Shown here one piece after another: positions 12,457 to 23,300 of a stretch of DNA of 64,000 nt. The stretch is from Diphasiastrum complanatum (taxonomy: Eukaryota > Streptophyta > Lycopodiopsida > Lycopodiales > Lycopodiaceae). Numbering within the stretch: position 1 is the first letter of the stretch; each line of letters begins with the position of its first letter. The notes under the pieces were generated by a model. The model saw only the letters and a program-made list of their open reading frames with translations, was not told where the DNA came from and did no database searches. The position numbers and the translations under genes are program-made. The stretch covers positions 9,544,746-9,608,745 of the forward strand of contig CM055098.1 of NCBI GenBank assembly GCA_029204225.1. Direction: 5' to 3'.

Positions 12457-13103
12457 TGTGAAAAATACAGATCCTAAGTGGATCTAAACTCCAAGATCAT
12501 TGGCTTGAATGCTTGCACTCCAAACTACATAAGCTAGGAATTGGCAACACATTCTATGCTACCTAGAATGCAAAGAACTTGATCAAAAAGCATTTATCAC
12601 AAATGGAAACTTCCATAAACATCAAGTGCGGCCCAAAATAGCATTATACAGTCCATAATACATCAGCCTATCACTTTTGGAAAGCACCTAAGATCATACA
12701 CACAAAGCTTGAACTCAATCACTACACAATGCCAACAATGGAAGGAGAACCCAATAGAAAAATCTCTCATTAAGCAAATGAATACAATGGATCTGCTCCA
12801 ACCTGTTTCTCCACGGCCTACCTGCTATATATAGCTGAGAGAGATGACTCTCTCTCCTCTCTCTAGACCCTCCTTACCTAAAATATGCCCTATATAGGTA
12901 AAATTGGCATATATGTCCAAAATACATGAAAATGGACTCATTTCGAAGGTCTTGAAGTTTGACACTTCTTCATACTGAAAAAATACACTTACTAAAAATA
13001 TCTAGACCTGTTTCACACGTGTGAAAAGTCAGATCCTAAACTATGTGCCATTTTTAGCAATTTTGGCCTAAAACTAGACAAGGAAATGTTGACAATTTTC
13101 ACA
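12457..13103 (-). repeat. 5' LTR of element 2
   Basis: 647 bp, same length as the 3' LTR and differing at one position by eye. It carries the same TATATATA core (near 12826) and G-box palindrome (13011-13026), so transcription would start here and run leftwards. Followed by the GCATG target duplication. Confidence 0.97.
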
Positions 13104-13599
13104 GCATGTTTGTTGGATGGTTAGGTTGCATTAGGCATCTTGTCGTGGCATGAATATTGTTAAATCTGCATTTAGGGTTGGTTTGGGAGTGATTTTGTCT
13201 AATTTGAGTGGATTTGCTTGTTTGAGATCTTATCTGATTGTGGAACAGGGAAAGCTATTCAGATCACCAATCTTAAGATCCATTTGGATCTGAGATATCA
13301 GAAAAACAACAAAATTTGATCAAATCTGTCAGATTTTGGTCAAAAGGAGACAAAAATCATCATCAAAGCTGATAACTTTTTGCCCTCTTTCAGGATACGT
13401 TTGCCGAGTTGCAGGCACCTTCAGTTTTGATCACAGAACCAGTTTGAAAGGCAAACAATCCTTCCTAGCAGATTTCTAGAAACATCATAAAAACCATCAA
13501 AAAATCACCAAAATCCTAAAAATACAAAAAAAGAACCTTTGTCCGATATATTGTGCATAGGTGTGATTCAGATCTACATATTACTAGGTCGGCGAAATA

Positions 13600-14760
13600 A
13601 AAAATTATATAAAAAATAGAAGGCTTCTCAGAGGATCAGTTGTCATATTGTCATATTTTTGCAGATTGGTACTATAATCAAGATGAAACTGAGAGTACAT
13701 ATTGATAGACTATTAAACGAGCCCTTATCATACGATTCAAACCTCGAAAGTTTATGGAAGACCCTTTCCTACTTTTAAGTAAAATTAAAATGGGAAAGCA
13801 AGAAATGGTTTGAGATCACATTGAATGGCTAAAATGCCTCAGATCTGAGTGCGAACCTGAGCTGATTAACGAAAATGCCATGATTATGTGGTTTTTGTCA
13901 GGTTTACCTAAAAGGATCATACGTGAGCTGAAACACCATAATGAGGACGCACTTTTGCAAAATGTTATGGATGATGCAATTCGGGAGGAAGATCAAGATT
14001 CAGACAATGAGCCGAATATCAATATGTTGCCTTATACAACAGGGCAAACCACTACGACATCCACCACTATTGCATCAACGAATGTCAACGCTACTACAGA
14101 AATGATGCTAAATGAGTTCGAGAAACTTGGGAAGAATCACCAGAAACAGATGGAAAAGTTGCAGTCGCAATCTGGTGAGAAGATCAAAGCATTGGAAGAT
14201 TTTCATGGACAAGCAAACAAGGAACTTGAGAAGTTTACAAAGACTTTTCCTACTAGAGAAAATATCTGGTGTTATATTTGTACAGGAAATCACATAGTGA
14301 ATGAGTGTCCTCGATTGAAAAAATGAATGGAAATCAGCGTATGCCATTTGTGTAATCTGACTGATCATGAGACTGCTTTTTGCACCTTTAATATCAAAAA
14401 CCACAGTATGGAGGAAATCCAGCAGCCAGACCTCGACAATCTACTCTTGGATACCCGGAACGTTTAGCCTTACCTGACCCACCAAAGAATCCCACTCCTC
14501 TTGCCAATTTGATGGAACCAAAACTGTATAGAAATATGATCAAGAAGGTGGATCTTCAAAACAATATGCTATTTATGTTGTCGCGCAACAACAAGCATTT
14601 AGAAACTGGACCAGAGCACCACTTGGATGCTTTGCATGTGGAGAAAATCACAAAGTTGCATAATGTCCAAATAAAGAAAAATCTGTACCATTATGTCGTG
14701 ACTGTGGTTATGGGCATTGCTATAAAGACTGTCCAGCAAGACCGAAGCTACCACTAGCTA
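13600..14760 (+). pseudogene. gypsy gag with three zinc knuckles
   Basis: A Gag-type region is readable from about 13600 (FKPRKFMEDPFLLLSKIK) through FLSGLPKRIIREL and a helical section to the knuckle CYICTGNHIVNEC near 14272-14310. A second CX2CX4HX4C module (CHLCNLTDHETAFC) follows near 14344. A third Cys/His cluster (CFACGENHKVA, stop, CP, then CRDCGYGHCYKDC) lies at 14628-14740. Stops and frame changes interrupt all of it. A related but diverged Gag lies at 18230-18854. Confidence 0.75.
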
Positions 14761-15269
14761 CAACTCCTGTAAATTTGATAACAATCAAGCAAAGACCAGT
14801 ACCTCAGAATAAATCAAGTGTACCCTTGATGGCGGTCACTAGAGCACATAAGTAGAAAGAACCAGTAGCGGATCCATTATCTGTTGATTCTATACCATTA
14901 ACTGATATACCAACAGCATCTGAAGTCTATCCAAATCTTCATGCAGAAAAAAGAAGATATCAGGATATGAGGCAGTGGATTAAACATCTGCAAGAAGAAG
15001 AGAAGCTTGAAGCTGCTATAGCAACAACCGAAGTTCGTTCTTCACCATTGCAGTCATCGAAAAATTCACATACAAAAATGATTGTTCAGTTGCATCATCA
15101 TGAAGAACCTTTCAAGATGACTGAACTGGAAGCACCACAAACAGAACTGCTTATGAATATTTTGTCTAGTAAGATCAATATTTCATTGGGAGAGTTCCTG
15201 AAGTTGGTACCAAAAGCAAAAGAAGTATTAGCACAAAAGTTAACTCAAGTTGAACCATAAGTTCATCAA

Positions 15270-15660
15270 GAGCCACTTTTTTGTGCTGGATTTGAAGAAT
15301 TTAATGAAGTACTCCATGTCGGAGTAGCTTGGGAAAGTAAGCAAAAAAATATCACCCTGCCAATACAGCATAGACAATTTCCTAATGAAGCAGCTGTGAT
15401 AGATGGCGGCTCGAGAGTTAACCTGATTTCTACAAAGCTACGTGCAAAATGGGGCCTTACAAAGATAAAACCTACGACTTTTGCCATTAAGCTAGTTGAT
15501 CAAACAACAGTTTGTCCGTGAGGAATGGTTGAAGACATACCTATCATAATTGTTGGAGTATAGTTCGTCATTACTTTCGTAGTAATGGACCTACCAGAAG
15601 CACCAAATGTCTACTGAGTCCTATTGGGACGCCCATGGTTATGAGTTGCGCAAGTAATTC
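15270..15660 (+). pseudogene. gypsy retropepsin
   Basis: Aspartic protease-like sequence with VIDGGSRVNLIS near 15400-15435 (a DGG variant of the usual DTG/DSG), IKLVDQTTV, the flap-side region and the terminal LLGRPW near 15628. At least three stops interrupt it. The order after gag and the GRPW tail identify it as gypsy-type, not copia-type. Confidence 0.75.
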
Positions 15661-16129
15661 ATAATTGGGGTACCGGAAAAACACTTTTGAAATCGTGAAC
15701 ATGCAGTCAAGGTTGATTCTGTAACTTGGACTATAACCAGTGGTTCAAAAAGAGGATGATGATCCATCAACAACGAATCATACTTGTGACCGACCAATAA
15801 AAAATTTGGGAGTTCATTACCATTCTCAAATCGATACTGTCAACTGGAATGAAGCTCTTGCAACGATTGACTGTACAACAAGATCTCTCGTCTCTGCTTC
15901 CTCTCACAGACAGGCTGTGACCATTGGGGCTACCATTCCATCACAGCTACCCATGCCGCCTCACCTCCACACACAGGAGCTGTTTCTCCAAACACCCAGT
16001 ATTTCATGGACATGTTCGATGATTCCGACCCCCTTGGGGCCTCAAAAATTTTGTAATGCCCCAGAGCCCTGCGCCCTTTGAATCCAATCCCCTGAAAGAA
16101 GATTCAAACAGTTCCATGATACTACTACT

Positions 16130-17440
16130 AGTTTTGAAGACTCTTTTCATATTAACTAGCAACCTCAAGTTGAAGCTGCACCAGCCACAATTTGGGTCAG
16201 ACAAGCTGTCAAATCACCAAAGTAGTTCGATGCCACAGTGCATGAGGGCTATGAAGAAGAAGACCTCTTTGAAGAAGAAGAGTTACAGGCACCTGCTCCA
16301 TGCCAACCAGGGACAATACCACCAGGTTCTTCTGCTGCTACCACCTCCACAACAATAGATTCTGGTGATGCTCTCGGTTTAGTCTCAAGCCTTGCGCAAG
16401 TGATCCAGTCTATGCTGGATAAGAAAAAACATCTGGAGCAACGCATCTCAGATATGGGATCTAAGAATACACTCATCAATCAGAAAGTCAGTTAGCTGGA
16501 CAAAGAATTGAAGATCGCCGAGCAGCATGAAGCTAAGTCTGAAGTTGAGAAGAAGACGACACGACAATTGGCTGATCGCCTAGAGGATTATGTTAGTTCC
16601 CTGCAGAATGCCCTCACAACCACCCAAGATCAAGTGGATAGGGCCGTGCATAATGCAAAGCAACAAGTGCAGCTGCTCTAGGGTCAACTGTAGATGGCTG
16701 AACAAAATCGCACATGTCTCCAAGGTGAATTGGATGCGACCACCCTTGAGCGTGATGCGTATCTACAGACACAAATACCTGATCATCCGGTAACTCCGAC
16801 AAAAATCGCGTATTTATTTAAAAAGGTTGAAACCTATAAAGTCGCACTTCAAGGATTCCAAGGCCGCTTTGACAAATTTAAGGGTACAGCTTCAACTGAG
16901 TTGGCAAAGGCCAAAGCAACCATCAACGAATATGAAAAGGCTGCCGCTCAGGTGTTGGAAGCTGGGCCTCAAATTTTAGTTCCGGTCATGCCTCAATTCT
17001 CTCCTCTGCACCAAGCTGATGCACCTATGGATACAGGGTTGGATTCATACATGGACCAAGTTTGGGTCCCTAAAGTTGAAGAAGAACATCCAGCTCAACA
17101 GGCAATGCAACCAGGTCCATCTTCATCAAGAACCACACCATTGTTCAGAAGACCAATCAACGTGGAGGACCAGATCTAGAGCTTTTTAGCACAATATCCT
17201 CATGAGTCCTCGCGTGGTGGTTGGGTCCTCAAGTTTAAAACCTCTGAAATAGAGGCCGACAAAGAATTGGATAAAATATCCGCATTGGGAGAGTAGCCAG
17301 CTTGGAGAGTTACAGTTTTTGAGAAAATTCCGGAATCCATCAGGAGTTATGTGGCCAGCCCTCGCCAATTGCGCATAGATCCATATTACATACCAATGCC
17401 ACGCAAGAATAAGTGGAAGGATTTGGGATTGGTCATGGAC
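16130..17440 (+). pseudogene. extra coiled-coil frame downstream of gypsy protease
   Basis: One reading frame runs from about 16130 to 17440 with a handful of stops (for example at 16493). It has an acidic start (HEGYEEEDLFEEEEL), a long heptad-like region rich in Gln, Lys, Glu and Ala (including QRISDMGSKN, KATINEYEKAAAQVLEAG) and a Pro-rich end. RT should follow protease here but is absent. I do not recognise the protein. It could be an additional structural protein of this gypsy lineage or a captured host fragment. Confidence 0.5.
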
Positions 17441-17544
17441 TGACTTTTCAAGATTCATATACCATTCCTTTGTGTCGCCAAGTAGGATCATGGAGAATAG
17501 TATGAGCTTTTCAGCTTTAGAACTATCATCGTAGAACGTACAAG

Positions 17545-17713
17545 AGACATTAAAAGTCTCGCAAAAAGGCCTAAAGTCCTTTTATTGACTTTCTAATTAA
17601 TCAAATTTCTATGTGATCATCGGGTTGGACTTACACACGTAGGGTGCCAAATCCCTCCCACTTACTAACTAGGGTTAGGGTTGTCTTAGGTTCTGCAAAC
17701 CCTCCACCAGTAC
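17545..17713 (-). repeat. inverted gypsy LTR fragment
   Basis: The reverse complement of this stretch matches the first 165 bp of the LTR at 6733, including AGTCCAACCCGATGATCACA. Similarity ends near 17545. It marks a second, oppositely oriented copy of the family that is otherwise lost. Confidence 0.8.
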
Positions 17714-18229
17714 CCCCCACCAAAACTGGTGGCGGTCCCACGACACCTGCGAGATGCAGTTACTGTGGGTCGAATCTTTATTAAATGGTACCGCACCTTC
17801 TCCATGAAATTGAGTCAAGCAGTGTTGAAATCTAAATTGTGCGGCAAAAAACAACGGTGGGCTCTGGCAATCCACTTTGAAGTTGTCCAAGATGTGAATC
17901 GAGATTCTCAGGAGCCTCCCATCATTGCAGCACGGAAATACAATCTAGCCACCGACAGCTGATCCTTAATGCTCTCTGACGCCATTGGTTTATTCGGATC
18001 GAATGCCAAAGGAGGAAGGCAATCATCCCATCGTGTTGCCACAAATGCCAATAGAGTCAAGTATTTTGCAAAAAGCGTCGATTGCCTCACTGTCGGATTG
18101 GGAGAGTGTATATACTCCCATTGGTATGCTTGTAGTGTCTGGTGGAAATCCACTGAAATTTTTTAGTTATAAGGTTGGTGGATGATTAGCCAGTTTGGCA
18201 TACGTGGATTACACTCACGACAACCTTGA
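17714..18229 (+). other. probable gypsy internal sequence, unassigned
   Basis: Short open stretches only. Reading into 18230 continues smoothly into a gag frame, so this is probably leader or gag N-terminus of the next gypsy remnant. Confidence 0.4.
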
Positions 18230-18854
18230 ACAAAAGATTTAAACCTTCCAAACTAACTCAAAGCCTTTCATTCAGCTCATCCATATCCAGATGAAGAGTA
18301 AGGAGTCAGTATGCACCTACATTGAGCATTTTAAACGTCTCAAGGTAGAATGTGTTGATGACAACATCACGGAAAAAATGACCATCAAATTATTCCTAGT
18401 CGGTTTATCCAAGGCCATTAGAAGAGAGCTGAAACCCGCAGACTCTTACGAGAGGCTCAAGGAAGCAATGGATGACGCCATCCAAGAGGAAGATGAGGGG
18501 TCTAACGAGGAATATGATTATCATGCGAGAAAGGGTAAGAGGCTGGTGAAGCATGACACTTCAGGTGTAGAAGAATTAGCTTCAATCAGCACGGTCGATA
18601 TCCTCAAACATCTTGAGAGTTGGCAAATGACACAACAAGCACAAATGGAGAAGTTGACCTCAGAGTTTCAAATGGTACTAAAGGATGTTGCCGAACAAGC
18701 CTTTCCTATTCGTGAAAATGTGTGGTGTCCTATTTGTGCTCAACATCACGCTGCCAACAAATGCTCGCATGTAAGGACGTACTATCCGCAGAGAGCAAGG
18801 CCTACATTAGAGAAAATTTGGCCTTGGAAAGGGCCCTATAAGTTTGCCATGTAG
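18230..18854 (+). pseudogene. second gypsy gag remnant
   Basis: The open frame contains IEHFKRLKVEC, FLVGLSKAIRREL and MDDAIQEEDEGS, which align with FLSGLPKRIIREL and MDDAIREEDQDS of the 13600-14330 remnant. It ends with a knuckle-like CPICAQHHAANKC after FPIRENVW, parallel to FPTRENIW in the other copy. This is the same family but clearly diverged. The C-terminal part and pol are missing. Confidence 0.75.
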
Positions 18855-18994
18855 GATGACAATTTTTTGGCAATGTAAAATACTAAAATAAAATTTATTT
18901 CTGCCCGCACTCCTGCTTAGACAGTCTTCAATGGTTAGCTATTATGTGCATAGTATAGTTTGTGGCTGAAAAAGTTATAACTTTTGAATGACAA

Positions 18995-19475
18995 CTCGGA
19001 TTGAGACAATTATGTGCCATTAGAAAGCCCTCGACGAGAGCTTTTCAATGACATAAGATGACCCAGTTCCGAGCTACAGTGAAGAAGTTATGGCCAGTCA
19101 AATGTTTGGTCATTTAACACTTGGTCAACCCGATATATCTTTCAAGCGCAGTTGACAAGTTTGACCCAGGATCAATGCTCTTCATGTGAAGCTAACCACA
19201 TTCTAGCCATAACGTTTATTGATCCTTGGTGGATTGATAGTGGAGGAAGCTCACACATGACCTTTCAAAAAGAGTATTCCACATCTTTGTTGGCATACCC
19301 AGGTCAAATTGGTCCATTGTGCTTGAAAGAGATATCGGGTTGACCAAGTGTTGACCGACCAAAACTTTGACTGGCCATAATTTTTTCACCATTGCTCAAA
19401 ACTGATCATGTTGGATGTCATTGAAAAGCTCTCGTCAAGGGCTTTCTAATGGCACCATGATCATCTCAATCCTTG
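18995..19475. repeat. foldback with 130-bp arms around a copia protease scrap
   Basis: The arm at 18995-19120 (with CATTAGAAAGCCCTCGACG) recurs inverted at 19348-19475 (CGTCAAGGGCTTTCTAATG). The spacer near 19225-19260 encodes PWWIDSGGSSHMTF, a copia-type protease motif. The arm motif is related to the central hairpin of the foldback at 5090-5560. Confidence 0.75.
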
Positions 19476-20233
19476 ACGCCTTCGAATTCTGTAAATATGG
19501 TTGTGTAAGGCACCTATTGACTCATCAATTAATCCATTGGTTTTTTTGTGACAGATGATTCTAAACATGGTAGTCTTCTGTAGCGCTTAACCCGACAGTC
19601 TGAGAGTGTCTTTCTATCGCCAATACGAACAGTCGCGCACCACACCTTCCAACAATAATTACATTCACGTGTCAAGGTTTCTTATGTGAAAGGTAAAGTC
19701 CACATAACTTCGAATTTTTGAACATGTGATGAACCGTTTGTTCTTGCTTATGAAAATTTCTAGGCTAAACATTTATTGGAAATATGATCTTCACCTCCAT
19801 GATGGTCGACATCATGACATGCACGCCACATCACCAGCTTATTTGGCCATGTCCATAATTAATTACACTATACTATATATTGGTCATTCAACATACTTGA
19901 AATGTATTCTATTGTTTAATTAAAATGTGGAAGATGGTTATTATGTTGTGCTTGAAGATGGTACAACTTATGAGCACCTAGTTCTATTTGTAGATTAGCA
20001 TCTTTCAAAATCCGCTCCTTTTATTTTTTTAAGGTGTGCTTAATGTTATGTCACACCAATGTGTTTGTTCTATGAAAAGTTTTTGAGATTTACATTTACT
20101 TGTGTGCATTTTGATTTCAGCAACTCTTGATGCCCAAGTAAAAACTGAGAGGCCAATAACATAAGAGTAATATAGCAAGTGCCAAAGTAGTAAGAAGTAT
20201 ATCTCCTTTTCTATATCTGCTTTTCTTCAATTC

Positions 20234-20236
<3 letters not shown>
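19476..20236 (+). other. upstream flank of the host gene
   Basis: No coding sequence is seen. This AT-rich stretch must hold the promoter of the G-patch gene if transcription starts near the GA tract, but I cannot point to a convincing TATA box. Confidence 0.4.

Positions 20237-20281
<45 letters not shown>
20237..20281 (+). repeat. (GA)n plus G run in the 5' UTR
   Basis: A GA tract of about 34 bp passes into 11 G residues that end two bases before the start codon at 20284. GA/TC tracts are common in plant 5' UTRs and core promoters. A G run this close to the ATG could slow scanning or form a quadruplex. Confidence 0.8.
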
Positions 20282-20283
20282 AT

Positions 20284-20358
20284 ATGGATCCAGCGAAGGC
20301 GCATGGAGGTGACTACGCTCTGTTTGCACAGGAGCGACGGCAGCGAGAGCGAGAGCAG
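20284..20358 (+). CDS. exon 1 of G-patch gene
   Basis: Encodes residues 1-25, starting MDPAKAHGGDYALFA, phase 0 end at CAG|GTGCAC. The first ATG after the GA/G tract is used, and no in-frame upstream ATG is needed. It contains the word TTTGCACAG that is the signature of the intron 1 repeat. Confidence 0.88.
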
Positions 20359-23300
20359 GTGCACAGTGTTCTTCCTAGATCTATCTATGATTGCAAAACT
20401 CTAATGCCTTTGCAATAGTCCCTTTGCACAGCTAAGAGCAAATCAAAATAGAAAGAGTTGTTAGTCAGTATTCTTTCCGACCCTTTTAATAAGCAATTGC
20501 TTTCTTTTAGAACTCAAGACACATTCTCTGCTAATTGAAATCTTTGGCCGGGATCCATCCATTATTTAAAGCCCCAGTGTTTTTGCAATTGTGCCTTTGC
20601 ACAGTTAGAAAGACAGCTTAATAAAAAGATTTACTAATTAGGATTAAAATCGATACTTTTTACGAAGCAATTGTTTCTGTTAGCACTCATGGAACTTTAC
20701 TCTGTAGATTGAAATATCAGCCGTAGATGGATCTATTATTGAAAACCCTAGTGCTTTTGCAATCATCCCTTTGCACAGTTAGACATGCATCTCATTAGAA
20801 AGAAAAGCTTTAATAATCAGCACTAAAACCGATTGTTTTATAGATCTCAGGACACGTACTCTGCGTCATGAAATATTAGCCCTAGATCCACCCATTATTC
20901 AAAACCCTAATGCTTTTGCCATCATTCCTTTGCACAGTTAAAAGCATATCAATATAGAAAGTGAATGTGTTGAATTATTAACCCTAAAACCCTAATGGTT
21001 TTGCCATCATTCCTTTGCACAGTTAAAAGCATATCAGATAGAAAGTTAATGTTTTTGCCATCATCCCCTTGCATTAGCATATCAGAATAGAAAGCTAATG
21101 GTTTTTCCATCGTCCCTCTGCACAGTTAAGATTAAATCAGTAATGGTTTCACCATCATCCTTTTGCACAGGTAATAGCAAATTAGAATAGAACGCTTTGT
21201 TAATCAGGACTTAAATTGATCATTTTATAAGTGATTGTTTCTTTTTGGAGCTTGTGACACATACTCTGCCTTGTTGTTTGGGTGGAGGGGTTTGACAGGC
21301 ATATGAGGACTCACTTGCAGAAGATTTAGGGCAGGAATTTCTCTTACCCATTAGTCACAGGCCTACAGAGAATTTGGATACCGATAACCTGGAGCAAGCA
21401 TCTGTGGACACGCAACTCTCTTCGAGCAATGTTGGGTTTCGGCTTTTGCAAAGGATGGGATGGAAGGGAAAGGGCTTGGGGAAGGATGAACAAGGTGAGT
21501 TAGAATAGACATGTTTTGGAATTTTGTGATTTGAAGTTTAAAAGCATCTTTTCTGCTTATGTAAGACCGAACAAGACTTAATATATCATCATAAATTCAA
21601 TTAATTGGTGTATCCATTTCGAACGACCATGATTCTTAGTTCATTTGAGCTTTGATGATGACAATTTCAAGCATGTTTAGAGTTTGGTGATGAAAGAAAA
21701 TTGTGAAAGGGAGGGGGGGGCGGGGTTGCATTGACATCAAAGTAGCTTGTGAAATGCATAATTCTGTGCTTCTAACTTCACTCACTTGAGTTAACCTATA
21801 GCTTGAATTCATTTTCATAGAACTATTTGCAATGGTATGCCTTGGAATTGACTTTTGTCAAATTGATATATTCTTGCACATCTCCTTTTCGAAAGATTTG
21901 AATATGCTTGGTTTCTCGTGCCACTTGCCTTGCTCGATCTCTTAGAAGAGAACCAATTTCTTATATCATTCCACGATGCATGTGTAAACTTTGTGGTGGT
22001 TGGTAGACTTGAATTCCTAGTTTGTGGTGCCTTATCCTTGCATGACCTTCATCTTTTGGATCACTCATGGCTATGGCTTTTTAGCAACAAGCCATCAAGA
22101 GACAATGGTCCTTCATTTGCAGATGAGACTCTCTATCGTCAATTGGTGGGAAGCATGATTTTCCTTACTACCACCAGGCCAGATATTGCTTATGTGGTTG
22201 GGATTGCAATTTCATTCATGAGTAAGCCTACCGCCAAGTAGATCCTATGTTATGTGAGAGGGACTATGACCTATGGGATTTGATACACTGATGATGGTGA
22301 CCTTCAGCTGGAGGGTTATTCAGATTTTGATTGGGCAAGTGATAAAGACGATCGAAGATCGACGATAGGCTATTGCTTTAGCCTAGCACCTATACTTTCC
22401 ATGCATGTACTTGAGGTGCTTGCCTCACAAGGGACTTGGAGCACCCACGCCCTCCTCCTCTCTCTAGCAGTTCATTGTCTCTTCTAACTTTTGGTGTTGT
22501 GAGGTGCTTATGCATTTGTTTGCCATGGCTAAGGGATGCTCATTACTTGAACGATTTGTTAAGGCTGAGCATAAGACATCTAACACTCCCCCTTAATGTG
22601 GATCCTGAAAAACTTTGATCTTCAGATTTAACATATCCTTAAATCTGAGATGTTGCTCTTTTGATAGAGCCTTTGTGAAGTAATCTGCTGCCATGTGTTT
22701 TGTCTTGCAGAAAACCAATGCTACTTCCTTGCTATGTACTTTCTCTAAGGTAGTGATACCTGATTTCAATATGTTTGCTTCGAGAGCGAATTGAGAGATA
22801 GCGCTATTGTGCTTTGATTGTGACAATAGATTGTTGTAGGAAGTGGTTGTGCAAGGTTGATGTCTACCAGTAGTTGCCTTAGCCAGATCGCCTCCTTGGT
22901 TGCATTTGTGGCAGCTATGTATTCAGATTCCGTTGATGATAATGCAACTGAGGTCTGCTTCTGGCTGTTCCATGAGATTGGGCCTTGGTTGTATAAAAAT
23001 ACAAATCTAGAAGTTGATTTTCTGGTATTGATATCTCTTGCCCAATCTGCATCTGTGTAGGCCTCAAGGATGTTGGCAGTTTGGCTGCCTCCATAGCAGA
23101 TGCTGAAAGTCTTCGTTGCTTGGATGTACTTCATGACCTTTGTCAGTGCTTTTCAATGAGTTAGGCCTGGATTTGATAGGAACTGGCTAAGTGAACTGAT
23201 CGAATATGCAAGATCTGGTCGTGTGCAGATCATTGCGTACATCAGTGGGCCGATGATGGATTGAAACGGGTATCGCTTCATTTCCTCCTTTTCTGCCTCA

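Larger units (their letters stand above)
7532..13103 (-). mobile_element. complete young non-autonomous copia-type element (element 2)
   Basis: A 5572-bp element with two 647-bp LTRs, a GCATG target duplication at 7527-7531 and 13104-13108, a tRNA-Met-type primer site and a polypurine tract. Between the LTRs lies one reading frame of 1030 codons that starts as copia Gag, but no protease, integrase, RT or RNase H is present. It must therefore use enzymes supplied in trans. The LTRs differ at one base by eye (an A/G in GTGCAGCCC versus GTGCGGCCC), so insertion is recent. It interrupts the older gypsy element. Confidence 0.95.
6733..17530 (+). mobile_element. decayed Ty3/gypsy retrotransposon, interrupted by element 2
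   Basis: Plus-strand gypsy remnant with a 5' LTR, a Tat/Athila-type primer site, gag with three zinc-knuckle modules, a retropepsin with GRPW tail, and a further coiled-coil frame. No RT, RNase H or integrase is seen before the element ends near 17530, and no 3' LTR in the same orientation was found. Element 2 splits it, flanked by GCATG on both sides. Many stops show that it is old. It may be a non-autonomous derivative or simply truncated; the absence of RT alone does not decide. Confidence 0.75.
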
